DNA of 64,000 bases from assembly GCA_004552445.1 (NCBI GenBank), contig SFOJ01000005.1, positions 102,773 through 166,772 on the forward strand, read 5' to 3'. A model generated the notes under the pieces. It was not told the DNA's origin and did not search any database. It saw nothing but the letters and a program-made list of their open reading frames with translations. This document shows, in pieces, positions 8,452 through 16,968 of this stretch (its first letter is position 1; every line of letters starts with the position of its first letter). The translations under genes were made by a program, and so were the position numbers. Source of the stretch: Mollicutes bacterium. GTDB lineage: Bacteria; Bacillota_I; Bacilli_A; RF39; UBA660.

Positions 8452-9168
8452 ATGATTAACTTTGTGGTTGTAGATGATAATACTTCTCATAGAAAGAGAA
8501 TAGTTAGTACTATTGTTAGTAAAATGATGAGTAATCAAATTGATTTTAATATTAATGAATTTAATGATTATTCTAATCAACTTTTAAAAACTATTAAAGA
8601 TGAAAGAAGAAATACTGTCTATATTTTAGATTTGGAACTTCCTAGTGGTGATGGTATTGATTTAGCTAGATATATTAGAAATGAATGTAATAATTGGATT
8701 AGTCCAATTATTATTGTTACTGCTCATACTTCACTTTATTATGAGGTTTATAAACAAAGATTACAATTATTAGATTTCATTGGAAAGTGTAACTCTGTTG
8801 AAGAAAATGTTTCAGAAAATATAGATATATGTTTAAGAATGCTTAATATTGAAAAGGTTTATAGATATACATATAAAAGTATTGATTATTCTTTACCTAT
8901 AGATTCAATAGATTATGTCATAAGAGAAGGAAGGCAAACTAAGATAGTAACATGTAATAATAATTATTATCAAAATATATCGATTAAAGATATTAAACTT
9001 TTACTCCCTGAGTATTTTATTTGTTCAAATAAGGGGGTGCTTATAAATTTTAAGAATATTGATAAAATAGATTGGAATAAAGAAATAGTTTATTTTAAAG
9101 ATGGTAAATCTGAATATTTAGTATCTCGTAGCCATAAAAAGGAGATAGATGAATATGTTTTGGTTTAA
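8452..9168 (+). CDS. agrA: LytTR response regulator (AgrA-like)
   Basis: 238 residues. The receiver domain (1-125) has the acidic pair D8-D9 and the phosphoacceptor D60 in YILDLELPSGDG. The C-terminal half (about 135-238) is a LytTR DNA-binding domain, recognisable from YVIREGRQTKIV, the segment ending in FICSNKGVLINFKNI, and LVSRSHKKEID. It is followed at once by the AgrC-like kinase with a 20-base overlap. In agr systems the phosphorylated regulator activates transcription through paired LytTR sites. The kinase, processing protease and peptide gene next to it make the AgrA assignment good. Confidence 0.85.
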   Translation: MINFVVVDDNTSHRKRIVSTIVSKMMSNQIDFNINEFNDYSNQLLKTIKDERRNTVYILDLELPSGDGIDLARYIRNECNNWISPIIIVTAHTSLYYEVYKQRLQLLDFIGKCNSVEENVSENIDICLRMLNIEKVYRYTYKSIDYSLPIDSIDYVIREGRQTKIVTCNNNYYQNISIKDIKLLLPEYFICSNKGVLINFKNIDKIDWNKEIVYFKDGKSEYLVSRSHKKEIDEYVLV

Positions 9169-10447
9169 ATATCTTTTATTGTCACTTATTTCTTCTATAA
9201 CATTAATGATTACTTTGTTTTCTTATGCTAAATTAAGTGATAATTATAAGTTTAAGTTAAGTATTAAAAATATAATTGTGTTATTTGTTAGTGGAATATT
9301 AATTACTATAAATATAAATGCAAATACGGGTTATTCAAGAGCTTTAATTGGATATTTAATTACTATAATTAATTGTTATATTGTCTTTAAAGATAATATA
9401 AATTTAACTTTTATTAAAGGAACTTTTTGTTATCTGTTATCAATGGTATTTGAGATAGTTTTATATGTATTTCTTATTGCAACAAAAATGTTTAATCTTA
9501 AAATAATTGACAATAATTTAATTGTTAAATTTTTATTTTCTATAGCTACGGTTGCTATACCTTATGGTATTTTGTCAATTAAAAGTTTAAATAAAATGTT
9601 TAAAAAATTAATAAAAATTTTAAATAGACCAATTATTACTTGTATTGTATTTATCTTTTGTTTATTGTCTTTTGCAATTATTTCTTATAAGGTAATTAAC
9701 AATTTATCAATAAAAATATATATTGGTGGTATATTTTTATTAATATTCTTTATGTTTTTAATTTATTTAATTCTATATAATAAATATAAAGTTCTAAATG
9801 AAGTAAAGAAAACAGAAGATTTATTGGATATAATGACTGTATATGAAAAAAGAATTGATGAGGATAGAATTATAAGACATGAAATGTTAAATAATTTACT
9901 TGCGTTAAAGAGTTTTAAAGATAAAAACAGTACAGATTTTAATAAAACATTAGATGAGTTTATTATGAGCTGTAGTAATAAGTCAGTTGGTATTAAAAAC
10001 ATTTATAAATTGCCATCTGGTTTAAAGGGTATTGTTTATTATAAAATGAATATTGCTGATGAGAAAAAGATCAATTACAATATTAATATATCTAAACAAG
10101 TAAATATTGTTTTAGAGAAGGAAAGTTATAAAGAGTATGTTTCATTGTGTAAGATACTTGGAATAATTATAGATAATGCTATTGAAGCTTGTGAGAAAAC
10201 TAAAAATAAATTATTAACAATTGATGCTTATAATATTAAAAAAAGTGTTGTTATTGAAATTACAAACTCTTGTAAAGAAAAAAATATGGATATTTCTTCT
10301 TTGCATAGAAAAGGTTATTCTAGTAAAGGTAAGAATAGAGGTTTTGGATTACATATAGCTCATATGTTATTAAAAAATAGTAAGTATTTAAGGATGGAAC
10401 AAGAGTGTGCTAATAACTTATTTATTACTAAAATTATAATAAAATAA
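9149..10447 (+). CDS. agrC: AgrC-like sensor histidine kinase
   Basis: 432 residues. About six or seven membrane segments fill residues 5-215, followed by a dimerisation helix with phosphoacceptor H244 in IIRHEMLNN, and a GHKL ATPase domain with an N-box (IIDNAIEACE) and a G-box (KGKNRGFGLHIAHML). This is the HPK10 architecture of peptide-sensing kinases such as AgrC. AAGGAGAT precedes the ATG at 9149; a second ATG two codons on is equally possible. The unusual order agrA-agrC, rather than agrC-agrA, sits opposite agrB-agrD. Its ligand is presumably the AgrD-derived peptide. Confidence 0.85.
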   Translation: MNMFWFKYLLLSLISSITLMITLFSYAKLSDNYKFKLSIKNIIVLFVSGILITININANTGYSRALIGYLITIINCYIVFKDNINLTFIKGTFCYLLSMVFEIVLYVFLIATKMFNLKIIDNNLIVKFLFSIATVAIPYGILSIKSLNKMFKKLIKILNRPIITCIVFIFCLLSFAIISYKVINNLSIKIYIGGIFLLIFFMFLIYLILYNKYKVLNEVKKTEDLLDIMTVYEKRIDEDRIIRHEMLNNLLALKSFKDKNSTDFNKTLDEFIMSCSNKSVGIKNIYKLPSGLKGIVYYKMNIADEKKINYNINISKQVNIVLEKESYKEYVSLCKILGIIIDNAIEACEKTKNKLLTIDAYNIKKSVVIEITNSCKEKNMDISSLHRKGYSSKGKNRGFGLHIAHMLLKNSKYLRMEQECANNLFITKIIIK

Positions 10448-10475
10448 AAAATCTAGAATAATCTAGATTTTTTTT
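10446..10475. terminator. Bidirectional terminator between agrC and agrD
   Basis: AAATCTAGA / TCTAGATTT hairpin with A runs on one side and T runs on the other, so it can stop both converging agr transcripts. Confidence 0.85.
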
Positions 10476-10482
10476 AATTTTC

Positions 10483-10599
10483 TTATAGCATAGATTCTGG
10501 TATTTCAGGTTCATCTACGTATATAATTACGCATCCTGCAGTAGCTATTGTAGCTAGAAATGCACCTAATGTAGCAGTGATAGTGGCAAATAATTTCAT
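10483..10599 (-). CDS. agrD: AgrD-like autoinducing peptide precursor
   Basis: A 38-residue gene with a strong AGGAGGT ribosome site, its ATG overlapping the agrB stop by four bases. It has the three AgrD parts: a hydrophobic, amphipathic leader (MKLFATITATLGAFLATIA), a core with one cysteine (AGCVIIY), and an acidic proline-containing tail (VDEPEIPESML) like the recognition tail of staphylococcal AgrD. By analogy AgrB would cut after Y27 and join its carboxylate to C23, giving a five-residue thiolactone ring, Cys-Val-Ile-Ile-Tyr, with a short tail. The exact N-terminus of the mature peptide cannot be read from sequence. Confidence 0.85.
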   Translation of the reverse strand: MKLFATITATLGAFLATIATAGCVIIYVDEPEIPESML

Positions 10600-11204
10600 T
10601 TTTTACCTCCTTTCTTATAATTCTTGTAATTATTATATCTAACTCCATAGAGTTTATATGTGATTGGTAATATTTGTATTGTTTCAAGTATTATAGACAT
10701 ATATAGAGTATTTATTATAATTTGGTTTTTTAATATAAGAGATAGTATGAGATATATAAATGTTATTAAAAGTGTTAATATTTTATATAAAGTTCTTTTA
10801 TTTTTATTAATTAATGGTCTTTTTTCTGTATCAGCCGGTGCATATTTTAGCATTAATATCATACATATTAAATAAGTTATAAAAATAATATTATTATTAA
10901 CACTTATTATTGATATTAAGATAGGTATTCCTATAAACATTAATAGAGAAGTTACCCAACAATGCCATGATTTTTTTGCATGAACTCCAAATCCTGTTAA
11001 TCTTATAATTCCATAAAATATAAATAATAATAGTAGTGGTTTTACAATTTTTAATATTATACACCCTATTAAAATTATTATTGTTTTTGATATTGTAAGA
11101 TATAAGGATTCTATTCCATATTTAATTTCATCTAATTTTGTATCATCGTAGTTATAATATTTTGTAATATTATTCATGATACTGTTTACTACTAAATTCT
11201 TCAT
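10596..11204 (-). CDS. agrB: AgrB-like membrane protease for the autoinducing peptide
   Basis: 202 residues, mostly membrane-embedded, with the family motif GFGVHAKKSWHCW giving catalytic H75 and C82, and a conserved APADTEKRPL stretch. AgrB is a cysteine endopeptidase that removes the AgrD tail and closes the thiolactone ring. Its last codons overlap agrD (ATGA), so the two are translationally coupled. It is transcribed away from cspA. With agrD, agrC and agrA it completes a peptide quorum-sensing system. Confidence 0.9.
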   Translation of the reverse strand: MKNLVVNSIMNNITKYYNYDDTKLDEIKYGIESLYLTISKTIIILIGCIILKIVKPLLLLFIFYGIIRLTGFGVHAKKSWHCWVTSLLMFIGIPILISIISVNNNIIFITYLICMILMLKYAPADTEKRPLINKNKRTLYKILTLLITFIYLILSLILKNQIIINTLYMSIILETIQILPITYKLYGVRYNNYKNYKKGGKK

Positions 11205-11447
11205 TTATCTCCTTTTTCATTTACATTATAACTCTATAAATTTAAAATAATTAATTTTGTCATTAAATGTCATTTTTATTGTTTTAACTAGATATTTTTC
11301 TTTAAAATTCTTATATTTTGTGAGTTTATGACAAAAAATAATACTTTTACGACAAAAATGATATTAAAATACTAATTTTGATATCATTGTAAATGTGAAT
11401 ACAAACTACTTGTTAGAAAAAGTATCATAGTTAGGAGGCAGAGTTAA
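11205..11447. promoter_or_regulatory. Divergent agrB / cspA intergenic region with direct repeats
   Basis: 243 bases shared by two divergent promoters. It contains spaced direct repeats: TGTCATT twice ten bases apart (11258-11275), and GACAAAAA twice (about 11329 and 11350). Paired repeats of this spacing are what a LytTR regulator such as AgrA binds, so they are candidate agrB operators; this is inference. The rest is AT-rich leader, including the cspA 5' untranslated region with AGGAGG at 11433-11438. Confidence 0.4.
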
Positions 11448-11672
11448 ATGAGTAGAGGTCGTGTTAAATGGTTTAACAATGATAAAGGATATGGATTTAT
11501 CGAGTATGAAGGATTGGTAAATGAAGATATCTTTGTTCATTATTCGGCTATTGAACAAGAAGGTTACAAGACGCTTAAAGAAGGTGAAATAGTTGAATTT
11601 ACTTTAATTGAAACTGCTAAAGGTAGTCAAGCAATTAATGTTAGAGAAGTTAAATTATCATCAGTAGTTTAA
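11448..11672 (+). CDS. Cold-shock protein, CspA family
   Basis: 74 residues, a single OB-fold cold-shock domain. RNP1 is KGYGFIEYE and RNP2 is EDIFVHYSAI; both RNA-binding motifs are intact. It acts as an RNA chaperone that melts secondary structure. The start follows TAGGAGGC. A long AT-rich leader precedes it, as is usual for csp genes, but no specific thermosensor fold can be claimed. Monocistronic, followed by a terminator. Confidence 0.93.
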   Translation: MSRGRVKWFNNDKGYGFIEYEGLVNEDIFVHYSAIEQEGYKTLKEGEIVEFTLIETAKGSQAINVREVKLSSVV

Positions 11673-11694
11673 ATACACGTAAAAGTGTATTTTT
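11672..11694 (+). terminator. Intrinsic terminator after the csp gene
   Basis: AATACAC / GTGTATT hairpin followed by a T run. Confidence 0.8.
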
Positions 11695-11862
11695 AATTGT
11701 ATTACAAAAGTAAATATTTAGTTATAAAAAGTAAGGAAATAATTCTAATAAAATAATAATAATTAGTTAAGTTAATTTTTAAATGTAAAACTTTTGTGTA
11801 ATTTTAAGAGATTTATAGATAAAATATTGTAATTATGCTATGCTTTAGATAGGAGGAATAAT

Positions 11863-12384
11863 ATGAAATATAATATCCGTGGTAATAAAATAGATGTTAC
11901 CGAAGCAATTGATAATTACATTAAGGAGAAGTTATCTAGATTAGATAAATATCTAGATGATAATGATGAGGTAGAAGCTAAAGCGGTAATTTCTGCAAGA
12001 GGAAAAGATCAAAAAGTAGAGGTTACAATATGGAGTGGTAAATATAATATAAGAGCAGAAGAAACAAATCCAGATTTATATTCTGCTATAGATTTAGTTA
12101 TAGATAAACTTGAAAGACAATTTAAAAAATATAAAGGGAAAATAGCTAGTAAAAAAGTTAAAATAGCTGTTATGCCTGAAATAGAAGATTTATTTGAAGA
12201 AGATGAACAACATATAGTAAGAAGAAAAGAAGTATTCTTAAAACCAATTGATGAAGAAGAAGCAATAACACAAATGGAATTATTAGGACATACATTCTTT
12301 GTATTTAAAAATGTTGATACTGATAAAATAAATGTTGTTTACAAAAGAAATGATGGAGATTACGGTATAATCGAGGCTAATTAG
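11863..12384 (+). CDS. hpf: Long-form ribosome hibernation promoting factor
   Basis: 173 residues, the length of the long HPF of Firmicutes. The N-terminal S30AE domain (about 1-100; NIRGNKIDVTEAIDNYI) binds the 30S decoding site. A charged linker leads to the C-terminal domain (about 118-173; EAITQMELLGHTFFVFKN) that joins two ribosomes into inactive 100S dimers. It precedes secA, as in many Bacilli, and ends in its own terminator. AGGAGG lies seven bases before the ATG. Confidence 0.93.
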   Translation: MKYNIRGNKIDVTEAIDNYIKEKLSRLDKYLDDNDEVEAKAVISARGKDQKVEVTIWSGKYNIRAEETNPDLYSAIDLVIDKLERQFKKYKGKIASKKVKIAVMPEIEDLFEEDEQHIVRRKEVFLKPIDEEEAITQMELLGHTFFVFKNVDTDKINVVYKRNDGDYGIIEAN

Positions 12385-12411
12385 AAAAGTAATATTCACT
12401 TTTCTTTTTTT
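12383..12411 (+). terminator. Intrinsic terminator between hpf and secA
   Basis: GAAAAGT / ACTTTTC hairpin followed by a T-rich run. Confidence 0.75.
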
Positions 12412-12445
12412 CTTTGTTATAATAATTTTTAATGGAGATGATTAC

Positions 12446-14938
12446 ATGAATTTATTTAAAAATTTATTTGATTATGAAACTAAAGAACTTAAAAAAATAA
12501 ATAAATTAGCTGATCAAGTTGATGCTTTAGATGAAGAAATGCAAAAAATTAAAGATGTAGAATTTAAAGCTAAAACAGAAGAATTTAAAAAAAGAATTCA
12601 AAATGGAGAAACTCTTGATGACATATTAGTAGAAGCAGTAGCGCTTGCTCGTGAAGCATGTTTCAGAGCTATAGGTGAAAAGCCATTTAGAGTACAAGTT
12701 ATAGGTGGTATTGCTATTCATAGAGGCAATATTGCTGAAATGAAAACAGGTGAGGGAAAAACTTTAACTACAGTACTTCCCGCTTATTTAAATGCATTAG
12801 AAGGAAAGGGTGTTCATGTTATTACTACTAATGAATACTTATCAACTCGTAATGCTGAATGGATGAAGCCAATATATGATTTACTTGGTGTAACAGTAGG
12901 AATTAATACTAGAGATAAAAATCCTCAAGAAAAGAGAGAAGCTTATAATGCTGATATAACTTATACAACTAACAATGAACTTGGATTTGATTATTTAAGA
13001 GATAATATGGTTGTACATAAAGAGAATAGAACGCAAAGAGGACTTAACTTTGCTATTATAGATGAAGTTGACTCAATTTTAATTGATGAAGCTCGTACAC
13101 CATTAATTATTAGTGGTGGTGTAGCCAAGAGTGCTAATGTATATAAAGAAGCAGATAGAGTTGCTAAAAATTTGTCTATAGATGATTATGTTGTAGATGA
13201 AAAAACAAAAAAAGTTACTCTAACTGAGGAAGGTGTTCATCATGCTGAGGAAATGCTTCATTTAGATAATTTATACGATATTAAAAATAGTGTAATGGTA
13301 CATAATTTAGATAAAGCACTAGCTGCTAATTATGCATTTAAGAGAGATGTAGATTATGTTGTTGAAAATGATCAAGTAATTATAGTTGATACATTTACAG
13401 GAAGACTTATGCATGGTCGTCAATTTAGCGAAGGATTACATCAAGCATTAGAAGCTAAAGAAGGAGTAAAGATTAATGAAGAGACTAAGACTTTAGCTAC
13501 TATTACATTCCAAAATTTATTTAGAATGTATAATAAACTTGCTGGTATGACTGGTACTGCAAAAACAGAAGAAGAAGAATTTCAAAATATATATAATACT
13601 TATGTTGTATGTATTCCAACAAATAAACCTGTAATTCGTGATGATCAAGTAGATTTAATTTATTCATCACTTAAAGGTAAATATGCAGCAATAGTAAGAA
13701 CTGTTAAAGAAATACATTCAAGTGGAAGACCAGTATTAGTTGGTGTTGCTTCAGTTGAAACAAGTGAAGTAATTAGTCAATTATTAACTAAAGCAGGAAT
13801 TAAACATGAACTTTTGAATGCCAAAAATCATGAACGTGAAGCACATATTATAGAAAATGCTGGTAAAAAAGGTGCTGTAACAATTGCAACAAATATGGCT
13901 GGACGTGGTACTGATATTAAATTAGGTGAAGGTGTTCGTGAACTTGGTGGGTTATTTGTAATTGGTACTGAAAGACATGATTCAAGACGTATTGATAATC
14001 AGTTACGTGGAAGAAGCGGTCGTCAAGGAGATCCAGGTACAACAAGATTCTTTGTATCTATGGAAGATGATTTAATGCTTAAGTTCGGTTCCGAAAAAAT
14101 GAAAACAGTTATGGAGAGTTTAGGTATTAAAGATGATCAAGCAATATCAAATAAGATGATTTCAAAGAATATAGAATCAGCTCAAAAGAAGGTTGAAGGA
14201 TTTAATTTTGATAGACGTAAGGGATTATTGGATTTTGATAATGTTATTTCTAAACAAAGAGAAATTATTTATAATAGACGTAATGAAATATTAGATCAAG
14301 ATAGTATTCGTGATAGAGTTCTTGAAACTTTTAAAGAGTTTGTTTCTAATCAAGTTAATTCACATATTGAACCTGAAGGATATTTAACTGATAATGATAT
14401 AGATAATATTTTAGAACAATTTAATGCTCATTTACTTAAGAGAAAGAAATTAACTAAAAAGGATTTCGAAGGAAAATCAACTGAAGATGTAATTAATCAT
14501 ATTTATGACATAGTAGTTACTGATTATAATAAGAAATTGGAAGATATTCCAGAAGATATTCAAAATGATTTTGAGAAATCTATATCACTTAGAATAATTG
14601 ATAAATATTGGATGGACCAATTAGATGCTATGGAAGAGTTAAAGGAAGGAGTAGGACTTCGTGGTTATGCTCAAAGTAATCCTCTTCAAGTTTATGCTTT
14701 AGAGGGATTCCAAATGTTTGATAATATGATGGCTAGCATTAATGCAGAAATATCTACTTTCTTACTTAATGCTGAGGTAAGACAAAATCTTGAAAGAGAA
14801 GAAGTTAAGAATATTCAAACTAATGATGGAGATAAAACCTCTAAGAAACAACCAAAAAAATCAGAAAAGAAAATAGGAAGAAATGATCCATGTCCATGTG
14901 GCTCAGGGAAAAAATATAAACAATGTTGTGGTAAGTAA
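12446..14938 (+). CDS. secA: Preprotein translocase ATPase SecA
   Basis: 830 residues, full length. It drives export of unfolded preproteins through SecYEG. Walker A (TGEGKT, about 101-106), Walker B DEVDSILIDEARTP, the second nucleotide-binding domain with MAGRGTDIKLG and QLRGRSGRQGDPG, and the C-terminal SEC-C zinc motif (CPCGSGKKYKQCCGK) are all present. The last codons are the target of the integrated element: a second version of the SEC-C end lies 10.6 kb downstream at 25495-25539. So the present 3' end of secA was probably supplied by the element, which keeps the protein intact. No terminator stands directly behind this copy; the likely native one is now at 25539. Confidence 0.97.
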   Translation: MNLFKNLFDYETKELKKINKLADQVDALDEEMQKIKDVEFKAKTEEFKKRIQNGETLDDILVEAVALAREACFRAIGEKPFRVQVIGGIAIHRGNIAEMKTGEGKTLTTVLPAYLNALEGKGVHVITTNEYLSTRNAEWMKPIYDLLGVTVGINTRDKNPQEKREAYNADITYTTNNELGFDYLRDNMVVHKENRTQRGLNFAIIDEVDSILIDEARTPLIISGGVAKSANVYKEADRVAKNLSIDDYVVDEKTKKVTLTEEGVHHAEEMLHLDNLYDIKNSVMVHNLDKALAANYAFKRDVDYVVENDQVIIVDTFTGRLMHGRQFSEGLHQALEAKEGVKINEETKTLATITFQNLFRMYNKLAGMTGTAKTEEEEFQNIYNTYVVCIPTNKPVIRDDQVDLIYSSLKGKYAAIVRTVKEIHSSGRPVLVGVASVETSEVISQLLTKAGIKHELLNAKNHEREAHIIENAGKKGAVTIATNMAGRGTDIKLGEGVRELGGLFVIGTERHDSRRIDNQLRGRSGRQGDPGTTRFFVSMEDDLMLKFGSEKMKTVMESLGIKDDQAISNKMISKNIESAQKKVEGFNFDRRKGLLDFDNVISKQREIIYNRRNEILDQDSIRDRVLETFKEFVSNQVNSHIEPEGYLTDNDIDNILEQFNAHLLKRKKLTKKDFEGKSTEDVINHIYDIVVTDYNKKLEDIPEDIQNDFEKSISLRIIDKYWMDQLDAMEELKEGVGLRGYAQSNPLQVYALEGFQMFDNMMASINAEISTFLLNAEVRQNLEREEVKNIQTNDGDKTSKKQPKKSEKKIGRNDPCPCGSGKKYKQCCGK
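14893..14937 (+). repeat. Left attachment site (secA 3' end, attL)
   Basis: The last 15 codons of secA, encoding PCGSGKKYKQCCGK and the stop. The same peptide end is encoded at 25495-25539 with several synonymous changes. The longest exactly shared blocks are AAATATAA and CAATGTTG, so the crossover core is probably within these. Divergence at wobble positions fits an element that carries its own secA-like end rather than a simple target duplication. Confidence 0.7.
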
Positions 14939-14965
14939 CGATAAATAAAGGGTTTGCGAGGATTT

Positions 14966-15087
14966 CGTCCACGTAAAAAACTCTCAAAAATGGCTATTTG
15001 TCCACATTTTGTCCACGTAAATTTAAGATTGTGGACAAAAATGCAAAATTTATATAAAAATTTAGTATATTATTCGTGGACAACACG
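14966..15087 (+). repeat. Cluster of TGTCCAC repeats, likely integrase arm sites (left)
   Basis: Five copies of a TCCAC-centred motif: CGTCCACGTAA (14966), TGTCCACATT (14999), TGTCCACGTAA (15010), and inverted copies at 15031 (GTGGACAAAA) and 15075 (CGTGGACAAC). The pair at 14999-15020 is identical over 22 bases to 25344-25365 at the other end. Position beside attL and integrase suggests arm-type binding sites. Confidence 0.6.
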
Positions 15088-15092
15088 TTGAT

Positions 15093-15122
15093 AAAAGTCA
15101 TCTAATTTTGATGGCTTTTTGT
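15093..15122 (+). terminator. Intrinsic terminator before integrase 1
   Basis: AAAGTCATC / GATGGCTTT hairpin with a TTTTTG tail. It may now end secA transcripts reading into the element. Confidence 0.7.
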
Positions 15123-15152
15123 TTACCATAAATTAGGAAAGAGGTACAAAGA

Positions 15153-16411
15153 ATGGTAAGCGTAAGAAAACGTGGTAAGGTATATGAATACCGAATTGAA
15201 ATAGCATCTATTGATGGAACAAGAAAATGGCTAACAAAGTCAGGATTTAAAACTAAACAAGAAGCATTACATGAAGGAGCATTAGCTTATAATGAATATT
15301 ACTATTATGGCAAGAAGAATAAGAATAGAGATATGTCATTTGCAGATTACCTAGATTATTGGATTGATAACTATTGTAATTTTAATTTAAAGTATGCAAC
15401 TATAGTAACTTATTTAAACATTATTAAAGTTCATTTAAAACCTAAACTAGGAATGTATAAGTTATCTCAACTAGATTCTGAATTAATACAAAACTTTATT
15501 AATCAATTATATGTAGATCATAAGTTTTCCAAATGTTATTTAAAAGGAATATTAAAAACAATAAAAGGTGCATTAAAGTATGCTTGTTATGATGTTAATT
15601 ATATTAATCATAATCCAGCAGAGCATGTTCATATTCCAAGATATGAAGTAGTTACTGGTGATCCAGTACATATTTATACTCAAGAAGAAATAGAAAGAAT
15701 ACTAGACAGATTTAAAGATACACCATATATTTATTATTCATTTCTAACAGCATATTATACAGGTCTTAGAGTATCGGAAGTATATGGATTAACATGGAAT
15801 AATATAGATTTTGAAAATAAAACACTAACTGTCGATAAAAATATAATAAGAAAGAATAAAGATGGACTACCTAAAAGATATAATATAGCCAATCAAGAAG
15901 AACTATAGCAATTGGAGATACTTTAATTAAAGCATTAAAAGAATATAAGAAATTAACTGAAGAACATAAGAAATTTTATGGAGATAAATATCTAAAACAT
16001 TATGAAAAGAAAGTAATAAACGAATATCCAAAAAGAGAAGAAATTAAAATAGTAGATGCAGAAGCTGAATTAGATGTTAATCTACCAGAAGCTAAATTAA
16101 TATTTGTTAAACCTAACGGACAATTTAGGGGAACTGAAACACCAAGACATGCTTATAAAGTTATTAATTATGAATTAAAGATACCTAGTAGATTTCATGA
16201 CTTTAGAGATACTCATGCAACAAGATTAATAGAGCAAGGTGCAGATATTAAAGCTGTATCTAAAAGATTAGGACATTCAACTATAATGACTACTTATAAC
16301 ATTTATGTAAGAGTAACTGAAAAGATGGAAACAGATACAGTAGATAGATTTGAAAGTTATACTAATTCATTAGATATACCAGATAATAAAGAGATAAAAT
16401 ATTATGATTAG
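15153..16411 (+). pseudogene. Tyrosine integrase 1, frameshifted
   Basis: The first part (15153-15908) has the AP2-like N-terminal domain, SAM-like core-binding domain and the first catalytic Arg (YTGLRVSEVYG). It stops at TAG 15906. The reading frame continues in another phase from about 15884 (SQSRRTIAIGDTLIKALKEYK) to the stop at 16411. That part carries FHDFRDTHATRL, LGHSTIMTTY and the catalytic Tyr region (IYVRVTEK). A single small insertion or deletion near 15875-15890 therefore splits one integrase of about 420 codons. It is adjacent to attL, so it is the likely original integrase of the secA-specific element. AGGAAAGAGG stands upstream of the ATG. A sequencing error is an alternative explanation. 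Confidence 0.85.
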
Positions 16412-16431
16412 TTTTAATTTTTAATAATATA

Positions 16432-16440
16432 TGTTATAAT
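16432..16440 (+). promoter_or_regulatory. Extended -10 promoter before the membrane/TIR pair
   Basis: TGTTATAAT lies just downstream of the integrase 1 stop and upstream of a hairpin and the 16508 gene. Confidence 0.45.
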
Positions 16441-16453
16441 GTTAATAGATAAT

Positions 16454-16494
16454 AGAGTATATTTCTTCTTTATGATGGAATATGCTCTTTTTTG
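16454..16494 (+). terminator. Hairpin with T run directly before the membrane protein gene
   Basis: AGAGTATATT pairs with GGAATATGCTCT (some G-U), followed by TTTTTT, ending just before the GAGGTG ribosome site. Lying between promoter and gene, it could act as an attenuator as well as an end for integrase transcripts. Confidence 0.55.
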
Positions 16495-16507
16495 TGAGGT
16501 GAAAGTA

Positions 16508-16954
16508 GTGGAAAAGAAATTAGAGTTAAAAAATCAATCATCAGTAATTTGTTACATAGAGATGTTACAAAATAATATTTCTAGAATGAGCAGTCAAAGT
16601 GGTATAATTAAAGCTTCAATGTGTGTAGTATATACAATTTTAATTACAATTATATTAACTATTGATAAGTTAAAAGAATATTGGTGGATTATAATAGTAT
16701 TGACTATATTAGGTATGTTGTTAGATGCTTATTATTTAGGGATGGAAAAAATTTATGTTACAAAATATAATAATTTTGTAAAAGAACTTAACAATGGTAA
16801 AGTGAGTGAAGACGAAATATATGATATGAAACCAAGGAATACCCAATTAAAAAGTGAATTACTTGCAGAGATGTTGTTAGCATTAAAATCTTTTTCGATA
16901 ATTGGATTTTATTTAATTTTTATAATAATTGGCTTAATTATAAAATTTGTATAA
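16508..16954 (+). CDS. Small multi-helix membrane protein paired with the TIR protein
   Basis: 148 residues with a GTG start at 16508, chosen because GAGGTG lies seven bases upstream; an in-frame ATG at 16439 lies on the promoter and has no ribosome site. Three hydrophobic segments: about 38-54, 61-80 and 128-147, with a charged cytosolic stretch between the second and third. I do not recognise a named family; the arrangement resembles SLATT-like or other short membrane effectors seen beside nucleotide-signalling enzymes. The TIR gene follows by 14 bases, so the two form an operon. Inferred role: membrane-disrupting effector or partner of the TIR protein. Confidence 0.6.
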   Translation: MEKKLELKNQSSVICYIEMLQNNISRMSSQSGIIKASMCVVYTILITIILTIDKLKEYWWIIIVLTILGMLLDAYYLGMEKIYVTKYNNFVKELNNGKVSEDEIYDMKPRNTQLKSELLAEMLLALKSFSIIGFYLIFIIIGLIIKFV

Positions 16955-16968
16955 AGTGAGGTAGTAAT

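Noticed and set aside
10660..10875. Plus-strand 71-codon frame opposite agrB
   Set aside because: Complement of the membrane-spanning agrB gene, no ribosome site.
14939..15152. tmRNA, tRNA or other RNA-gene attachment site at the left end of the element
   Set aside because: No cloverleaf or tmRNA ends are visible; the shared sequence at the two ends is secA coding sequence.
16439..16507. Longer start (ATG 16439) for the membrane protein
   Set aside because: It overlaps the -10 element and a terminator hairpin and has no ribosome site; GTG at 16508 has GAGGTG at correct distance.
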